Part shown: in pieces, positions 58,936-64,000 of the stretch | Position numbering within the stretch: position 1 is the first letter of the stretch | Layout: each line of letters starts with the position of its first letter | Assembly: GCA_964458415.1 (NCBI GenBank) | Contig: CAYWIT010000012.1 | Coordinates: 1 to 64,000 of the forward strand | Source of the DNA: CAYWIT01 sp964458415 | GTDB lineage: Bacteria; Pseudomonadota; Alphaproteobacteria; Micavibrionales; UBA2020 | DNA: 64,000 nucleotides | Reading direction: 5' to 3' | The notes under the pieces: model-generated | Told to the model about the DNA's origin: nothing | Database searches by the model: none | Seen by the model: only the letters and a program-made list of their open reading frames with translations | Program-made: the position numbers and the translations under genes

Positions 58936-60558
58936 ATGTCCAAACTCTCTTCCCTGCTTCTTGCCGCTATGATTTTTATCAGCGCTTCCTCCAGCCTGCC
59001 GGCTCAGGCAGCGGCGCCGCTGTCTGCCGATGGCGCGGTGGCCCTGAAAAAGACGGTCGAAGACGCCCTTGCCTATCCATTGGAAACAACAAAAATCTCC
59101 GGTCAGGGGCTTGTCATGGCCGGCACCGTAGAAGTAACCCCGAAGGACAGTTTTTATGAAGTTCATCTGCCAAAACTGGCGCTGGTCTTCCAGCAGGGCG
59201 GAAAGCTGGATATCGGGACCGTGATTGTCAATGCCACGCCCGCTGAGGACGGCTCCTATCTTACCAGTCTGGCCTTGCCTACGCCGATGACGTTCTATGA
59301 CGAAACCAATGCACCTGTAGCAGAGCTTTCCATCGGTAGCCAGCGTTTTGCCGGCGCCTGGCGTCCGGCACTCGACATCTATACAAAAGTCGATGCCGAA
59401 TACAAAGACATCGCTATCAAGTCAACCGGCAAGGTTCCCTTCAATTTTTCTCTGGGTCAGCTCAGGAGTGTCATGGACCTTACCAGAAATGAGGACGGAT
59501 CGTGGTCCGGACCAAACAATTTCGGTTTGTCCGATATCCGGCTCAATGTCACGGACGATGGCGCTCTCGACCTGAAAATATCCTCCCTCATCGCCAAGGC
59601 CGTCTATGACAAGGTACGGCTGGAAGGCAACAAGGAAATCAAGGATAAGGCCCTCGCCATGCTGAAAAACAGTCCGCAGCAGCTGAATCCCGAAGACATG
59701 AAAAAATTCATGGACTCCCTGATGCAGGGGATGCATGGCCTGCTGGACGGCATGAGCAGCGACTTCTCTCTCAACGGCCTGACGGTTGATATCAAACCGT
59801 CCGCCAACCCAGCCCCCGGCACGCTTGCCGAACCTGTTCACTTCTCGCTCGGCACGCTCTCGAGCGCCTTTGGCCTGAAAGGGCTTTTGCAACAGAAAGG
59901 TAGCGCCTTCTTCAAGCTGGGAATGGATCAGCTGGCCATCGACAATCTTTCCGCCGATATCGCCGGAATGGTGCCTACCGCCAGCAATGTTGAAATCTCC
60001 CTTGATAACCTGCCGATGAACGCCCTGAGCGCGGCTTTCACCTCTCTTGTTTCCAGCGCCATGGACACGGCCCTGACGGCGCAGAATACCACCGATGCCG
60101 CACAAAAGGCCGCTATGGAGCAAAAAATGCAGGCCGCCACCATAACCTCCATGGCGACGATCCCGCAGGCTCTCGTCGATGCCGGCGCAACGCTTTCCAT
60201 CAAAAACACCTTTACCAAAGCGCCGGATATCTCTTCGACGCTCGATGGCCAATTCACCGCTAACGCCGCATCCCCCACCCTGGCCACGGGGGCTCTCACT
60301 CTCGCCATCAAGGGGATGGATGAACTGATCCTGAAGTTGCAAACCATGGCGCAGGCTCCGAATGCCAATCCGAAAATCATGGGTTACGTCCAGGGCCTTG
60401 TCATGCTTCAGATGATGGGGCAGCAGGAAACCACGCCGGAGGGCAAGAGCCTCCGGAGCTATAAACTGGAGGTGACGCCGGATGGCAAGACGCTGATGAA
60501 CGGCTCCGATCTGTCCGCCATGACCACCATGATGGGCGGCGGCGCGCCTGCCCCCTGA
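58936..60558 (+). CDS. Exported protein of unknown function (~540 aa)
   Basis: A secreted or periplasmic protein with signal peptide MSKLSSLLLAAMIFISASSSLPAQAAA. The rest alternates beta-rich and helical segments (KGLLQQKGSAFFKLGMDQLAIDNLSADI, TTKISGQGLVMAGTVEVTPKDSFYEVHLPKLAL) and recalls AsmA- or DUF2125-like periplasmic proteins, without a firm match. The middle has Met-rich helical parts (KFMDSLMQGMHGLLDGMSSDF). ATG at 58936 has AAGG 8 bases upstream; an earlier start at 58927 is less likely. A strong terminator follows. Confidence 0.7.
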   Translation: MSKLSSLLLAAMIFISASSSLPAQAAAPLSADGAVALKKTVEDALAYPLETTKISGQGLVMAGTVEVTPKDSFYEVHLPKLALVFQQGGKLDIGTVIVNATPAEDGSYLTSLALPTPMTFYDETNAPVAELSIGSQRFAGAWRPALDIYTKVDAEYKDIAIKSTGKVPFNFSLGQLRSVMDLTRNEDGSWSGPNNFGLSDIRLNVTDDGALDLKISSLIAKAVYDKVRLEGNKEIKDKALAMLKNSPQQLNPEDMKKFMDSLMQGMHGLLDGMSSDFSLNGLTVDIKPSANPAPGTLAEPVHFSLGTLSSAFGLKGLLQQKGSAFFKLGMDQLAIDNLSADIAGMVPTASNVEISLDNLPMNALSAAFTSLVSSAMDTALTAQNTTDAAQKAAMEQKMQAATITSMATIPQALVDAGATLSIKNTFTKAPDISSTLDGQFTANAASPTLATGALTLAIKGMDELILKLQTMAQAPNANPKIMGYVQGLVMLQMMGQQETTPEGKSLRSYKLEVTPDGKTLMNGSDLSAMTTMMGGGAPAP

Positions 60559-60580
60559 AAGCCGCTATAGAAAGCGTAAA

Positions 60581-60615
60581 AGAGGGCGTTCCCGCAGGGG
60601 CGCCCTCTTTTTTTG
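60581..60615 (+). terminator. Intrinsic terminator
   Basis: AGAGGGCG (60581-60588) pairs perfectly with CGCCCTCT (60601-60608), with a 12-base loop that can pair further (CCC/GGG), followed by a run of seven T. It ends the exported-protein gene 22 bases after its stop. Confidence 0.88.
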
Positions 60616-60676
60616 TCCAAAAAATTGCCTGAATCACGGACTTTTGCTATATATATAGATAAGGAGATCGTTATTC

Positions 60677-61294
60677 ATGGAAACAAACGACACCTTCAGG
60701 CAAGCACGGGACGAAACCCTGAACAGGGTTCTCTCCCTCCTGCAAACAAAAATTGACGGATTGAACCCTCCGCTTCTCCTCAACATGAACGAGATTGCGC
60801 CCACGCTGGCTTTGCAGGCGGCCGAGCGGGAATCCTGGGCCCTGCTGCAATCCGGTGTCCTGCATTTAAAAAATGGCGCCCCGGGTAATCAGCCCGGCTC
60901 CATGGCCGAGGCGCTTTCAAAGGCCAGCCTGCGCCGCTCCTCCCTTGCCGCCGCGCTGGGCATCAAGCCGCCGCAATTCGAACAGATCTACTTTCCAGCC
61001 GATTTTTCCACCGGACATGAAGCCGCCATTTTTTTCTGCGCCCGTCTTTCCGAAGCGGTAGAAGGGGACATCCTTAAAAGCCGGCAAATCCTCCAGCAAA
61101 AAGTCTATGCTGCCGATACCGCCGCCACGCTCAATCTGCCGGACAGGGAGCGGGAAGATTTCCGCCGCCAGACCGTCACCGCCTTTAATATGCTGGTCAA
61201 ATCACATGCAGCTGTCTGCCGCGCATTTCGGGCGGAGCTGTCGGCAATGAAGCCGCCTCCCGCTCGGCCTAAAAACCCCGGGCCCGCGTTATAA
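60677..61294 (+). CDS. Hypothetical protein (205 aa)
   Basis: A soluble protein with no recognised family. It is largely helical with an N-terminal amphipathic part (DTFRQARDETLNRVLSLLQTKID) and a Pro/Lys-rich tail (MKPPPARPKNPGPAL). An AAGGAG Shine-Dalgarno lies about 12 bases upstream, in AT-rich sequence. It overlaps the end of the convergent GNAT gene by 6 bases. Confidence 0.65.
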   Translation: METNDTFRQARDETLNRVLSLLQTKIDGLNPPLLLNMNEIAPTLALQAAERESWALLQSGVLHLKNGAPGNQPGSMAEALSKASLRRSSLAAALGIKPPQFEQIYFPADFSTGHEAAIFFCARLSEAVEGDILKSRQILQQKVYAADTAATLNLPDREREDFRRQTVTAFNMLVKSHAAVCRAFRAELSAMKPPPARPKNPGPAL

Positions 61295-62140
61295 AACGTA
61301 ATGGCTGGAGCGGCCGACAAACTCATAGCCGATCTTGCGGTAAATGGAGTTTGAAACCGGATTGCGCGCATCGGCGTAAAGACAGCAGCGTCGGAAGCCA
61401 TGATCAAGAAGATAACGGCTCAGATGAGCCACAACGGCGCTGGCATAGCCATGCCCGCGCTGCTCCGGCGGCGTGTAGACAAGATTGATCCGCGCAATAT
61501 CATCCGCACGGGTAAACCCCGCCTGCGCCACCGGCTGGCCATCCACTTCCCAGACAGCAATCCGGCTTTCCGCGATCATCTTCTCCGCTTTTTCCTGCGC
61601 TTCGGCCAACGTCACGGACTCAAATTTCGGCAGGGCATCCTGCGCAAAGGCGAAAATCCACTTTGCCAGCGTTTCCGCCTCGGTGCTTTTGGCAAAGCGA
61701 AACGCTCCTTCAACCGGTGCCGGAAATAACACGCGATCCAGCGAATAGATAATCTGATCCATATACTCCGAATAATTTCTGTCCTTCAATTGCGCCCATT
61801 TTTCCGCGAAAGAAGCCGCCGTGCCGCTTGGCCCGACAATGCCGGGGAATTCCATTCCCTGCGCCGCCAGCGCCTCCGCCAGAGCCTCGGGAGGCTGCGC
61901 CGTCGTTGCCCGGCTCAGGACAAGATTGTGCAACGGCATCTGCAAAGCAGCCATATCAATGCCGTTCTCTCCGGCAAGCATGAAAAACCGCGCATCACAC
62001 TTTCCGGTTTCCTCTTTGCGCCGGAACAATTGCGCGGAAAGCGACAATATCAGATTGTGCTCGATTTCATGCCGGTGCAGAAAATCGCCACACTGATCAA
62101 GAAACGCCACCGGACAGGAAAGGTATGTAATATTGTCCAT
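61289..62140 (-). CDS. GNAT-family N-acetyltransferase
   Basis: A 283-aa enzyme with a C-terminal GNAT domain that would transfer an acetyl group from acetyl-CoA. The acetyl-CoA-binding motif A is visible as VYTPPEQRGHGYASAVVAHLSRYLLDHG, motif B as LYADARNPVSNSIYRKIGYEFVG. The N-terminal ~130 residues are a second, degenerate domain (RRKEETGKCDARFFMLAGENG). Substrate unknown. It ends 3 bases from the stop region of hypothetical gene on the opposite strand and begins just downstream of hemW, likely in one transcript. Confidence 0.9.
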   Translation of the reverse strand: MDNITYLSCPVAFLDQCGDFLHRHEIEHNLILSLSAQLFRRKEETGKCDARFFMLAGENGIDMAALQMPLHNLVLSRATTAQPPEALAEALAAQGMEFPGIVGPSGTAASFAEKWAQLKDRNYSEYMDQIIYSLDRVLFPAPVEGAFRFAKSTEAETLAKWIFAFAQDALPKFESVTLAEAQEKAEKMIAESRIAVWEVDGQPVAQAGFTRADDIARINLVYTPPEQRGHGYASAVVAHLSRYLLDHGFRRCCLYADARNPVSNSIYRKIGYEFVGRSSHYVL

Positions 62141-62141
62141 G

Positions 62142-63302
62142 CTACTCCGCCAGAAGATATTTCAAAAGGGCGTCCAGTCGCTGTCGTCCCGCCGCACTGG
62201 CGGAGAGATGCGTATCGGAAAGAACCAGCAACCCTTCCTTCAACAGTATTTTCGCCCGTTCCCCATTAACAAACAATGAAAATGGCGCTCCGGCAACGCT
62301 ATGAAAATACGCTGTATCAATCCCGTCCCGCAGGCGCAGCCCCATCAGCAACATTTCCTGCGCCATTTTTGTCGCCGGAATGGTTTCGAACGGATGAGCG
62401 CCATGTCCGTCTGCCGTAACCCGCTGCAACCAGATGTCCGGCGCCCGATGGGCACGAGTCGCCTGTTTCTGCCCGTTCAGCGTCAGGCGGCCATGGGCGC
62501 CAGGGCCAATGCCGGCATAATCGCCGTAACGCCAATAAACCAGATTATGCCGCGATTCCGCTCCCCGCCGCGCGTGATTGGAAATCTCGTAAGCGGGAAG
62601 GCCTGCTGCGGCCGCCATCTCCTGCGTCATCTCGAAGAGCGTGGCGCCGCATCCTTCGTCGGGCATAAGCAGTTCACCGCGCTGATGCAGCGTGTGAAAC
62701 TTTGTCCCCTCCTCGATCGTAAGCTGATAAAGAGAGAGATGCTCCCCCGCCAGCGCCAAAGCCTCGGCCAGTTCTGCACGCCACATAGCCTCGGTCTGGC
62801 CGGGACGGGCATAAATCAGGTCAAAGGAATAACGATCGAAAATTCCGGCAGCCGTTTTCACCGCCGCAATGGCTTCCGCCGCCGAATGCTGACGACCCAG
62901 TTGCTGCAGGGACTCATCGCGCAGCGACTGCACGCCAAGCGAAACCCGGTTAACACCTGCCATGCGGAACCCGCGCAGTTTTTCCGCCTCGACGGACGTC
63001 GGGTTGGCCTCCAGCGTAATTTCTGTTTCCGGCGGAATACCCCATAAGTCATTAATATTTTGCAACACGGATTCAACCGTCGCCGGATGCATCAGCGAGG
63101 GCGTTCCGCCGCCAAAAAAGACCGAGACGATACGTCGCGGCCCGGTCAATTCTTGGTAATACCGCAATTCCTGCGCATAAGCTCTGGCCCAATCCTCCTG
63201 CGGGATGCGTTCCTGCACATGACTGTTAAAGTCACAATAGGGGCATTTGGACAGGCAAAACGGCCAATGGATATAAACAGCCAGATCCTCTGCCGCTGTC
63301 AT
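62142..63302 (-). CDS. hemW: Radical SAM heme chaperone HemW (coproporphyrinogen oxidase-like)
   Basis: A 386-aa radical SAM protein. The iron-sulfur motif CLSKCPYC (CxxxCxxC) lies in AVYIHWPFCLSKCPYCDFNSHV, followed by VFFGGGTPSLM, VSLGVQSLRDESLQQLGR and DLIYARPGQTE. HemW inserts heme into respiratory proteins and lacks the oxygen-independent coproporphyrinogen oxidase activity of HemN. The gene is next to rdgB, the usual alphaproteobacterial order. The start is uncertain: an in-frame ATG at 63323 overlaps rdgB more. Confidence 0.93.
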   Translation of the reverse strand: MTAAEDLAVYIHWPFCLSKCPYCDFNSHVQERIPQEDWARAYAQELRYYQELTGPRRIVSVFFGGGTPSLMHPATVESVLQNINDLWGIPPETEITLEANPTSVEAEKLRGFRMAGVNRVSLGVQSLRDESLQQLGRQHSAAEAIAAVKTAAGIFDRYSFDLIYARPGQTEAMWRAELAEALALAGEHLSLYQLTIEEGTKFHTLHQRGELLMPDEGCGATLFEMTQEMAAAAGLPAYEISNHARRGAESRHNLVYWRYGDYAGIGPGAHGRLTLNGQKQATRAHRAPDIWLQRVTADGHGAHPFETIPATKMAQEMLLMGLRLRDGIDTAYFHSVAGAPFSLFVNGERAKILLKEGLLVLSDTHLSASAAGRQRLDALLKYLLAE

Positions 63303-63310
63303 TTCTTTTT

Positions 63311-63907
63311 TTAACGGAAGCATTTGTCCATCATCGCCTGAAAGGCCCGGGCACGATGGCTGATGATATTCTTTTCCTCTGCATCCATTTCAGCATAGGT
63401 CCTGCCATGGCCGACAGGCTGGAAAACCGGATCATAACCATGGCCCCTCTTACCCCGTGGCGGCCAGACCATTATCCCCTCCGCACGGCCCTCGACACTC
63501 TCGCAATGGCCGTCCGGCCAGCACAGCACCAGACAAGAAACAAAATACGCCCCACGGTCGGTAGCATTCCCCATCGCATCATGCACTTTTTGCATCGCCC
63601 TGTTAAAATCACGTCCCGGCTCGGCCCAATCCGCGGAATAAACACCGGGGTCGCCCTTCAGCGCTGCAACACAAAGCCCGCTATCATCGGCCAGCGCCGG
63701 TTTCCCCGTCGCGGCAGCCACCGCCAAGGCCTTGATCGTTGCGTTTTCAATGAAGGTCGTGCCGGTTTCTTCCGGTGCTGCCAACCCAAAATCAGCCGCA
63801 CAAAACAGGCTTTCCACACAATCCCCGAACATATCGCGGAATTCAGCCAGCTTGCCGCGATTATGCGTGGCAATCACCAGCTCGGATCCTGAGAACTTTC
63901 TTGTCAT
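63311..63907 (-). CDS. rdgB: RdgB/HAM1-family XTP/dITP pyrophosphatase
   Basis: Hydrolyses non-canonical purine triphosphates to prevent their incorporation into DNA. The 198-aa protein has the family motifs VIATHNRGKLAEFRDMF, EETGTTFIENATIKA, ALADDSGLCVAALKGDPGVYSADWA and GYDPVFQPVGHGRTYAEM. The ATG immediately follows the TAA of the upstream gene. Confidence 0.97.
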   Translation of the reverse strand: MTRKFSGSELVIATHNRGKLAEFRDMFGDCVESLFCAADFGLAAPEETGTTFIENATIKALAVAAATGKPALADDSGLCVAALKGDPGVYSADWAEPGRDFNRAMQKVHDAMGNATDRGAYFVSCLVLCWPDGHCESVEGRAEGIMVWPPRGKRGHGYDPVFQPVGHGRTYAEMDAEEKNIISHRARAFQAMMDKCFR

Positions 63908-64000
63908 TTACGGCGTCGGCGGTTTGCGTGCCAGTCTTTGCAGCCTCAGCATACCCACATAATTGTTGAGACGCTTTTCCACGGTTGCGCGTGCCCCGTA
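63908..64000 (-). CDS. C-terminal end of an unidentified gene (start outside window)
   Basis: An open frame of 30 codons enters from the right edge and ends in TAA directly at the rdgB ATG (YGARATVEKRLNNYVGMLR). The abutting stop and start indicate that it is the gene upstream of rdgB in the same operon. rph often holds this position but the tail does not look like RNase PH, so I leave it unnamed. Confidence 0.55.
   Translation of the reverse strand, partial: YGARATVEKRLNNYVGMLRLQRLARKPPTP

Overview
The window is a gene-dense chromosomal piece (GC in the mid-50s by eye) from an alphaproteobacterium. The evidence is the NDUFS4-type complex I accessory subunit, the Cys-poor DksA, the LptM-like peptide directly ahead of lysA, the rdgB-hemW pair, the sigma/NrsF/bufferin locus as in Caulobacter, and 6S RNA between zapA and the 5-formyl-THF ligase gene. 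A Micavibrio-like or Rhodospirillales-like host would fit, but the species cannot be fixed from the sequence alone. I see no insertion sequence, phage or CRISPR array.

Layout. 1-3.1 kb: 3' end of secA, an HD-GYP protein and a HELRH putative metallopeptidase. 3.1-10.9 kb (minus): a pilin-like protein, glycerol catabolism (glpK-glpD), a leucine-dehydrogenase-family enzyme, a SpoU methyltransferase and acetoacetyl-CoA synthetase. 11-14.4 kb (plus): an ECF sigma factor, its NrsF-type membrane anti-sigma and a bufferin (copper-binding RiPP) operon bufA-bufB-bufC with a strong internal terminator. 14.4-22.2 kb: TerD, RluD, a tiny membrane peptide with a DUF167 protein, an unusual FtsH paralogue, a TlpA-like thioredoxin, lptM-lysA, a candidate small RNA, a TauE exporter and a DUF3307 protein.

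22.3-37.8 kb is a cell-surface and signalling block. It holds a cNMP-binding/EAL protein, a FecR-domain proline-rich secreted protein, a CHASE2 adenylate cyclase, a complete type I secretion set (TolC, ABC, HlyD), a TPS-type exoprotein with an Asp/His-rich tail, and an SGNH-like protein. Cyclase and EAL protein together suggest a cAMP to c-di-GMP link controlling surface proteins.

37.8-42.7 kb: greB, a HicAB pair, tRNA-Arg(TCT), tRNA-Pro(TGG), the NDUFS4-like gene, DUF192, YmdB-type phosphodiesterase, fau, 6S RNA and zapA. 42.8-50.5 kb: a four-gene minus-strand cluster of unknown role, with a 1045-aa VWA protein, a 906-aa MoxR/CobS-like AAA+ ATPase, a 104-aa protein and a protein carrying a clear three-copy repeat of about 65 residues. 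A degenerate CobD/CbiB-like membrane protein lies just upstream. This cluster is the best candidate here for an undescribed system. 51.7-64 kb: dksA, a multi-PAS histidine kinase, an AT-rich gap with DnaA-box-like sites, a PrpA-like phosphatase, uvrB, a Rap1a/Tai-like protein, two unknown proteins, a GNAT enzyme, hemW, rdgB and the tail of one more gene.
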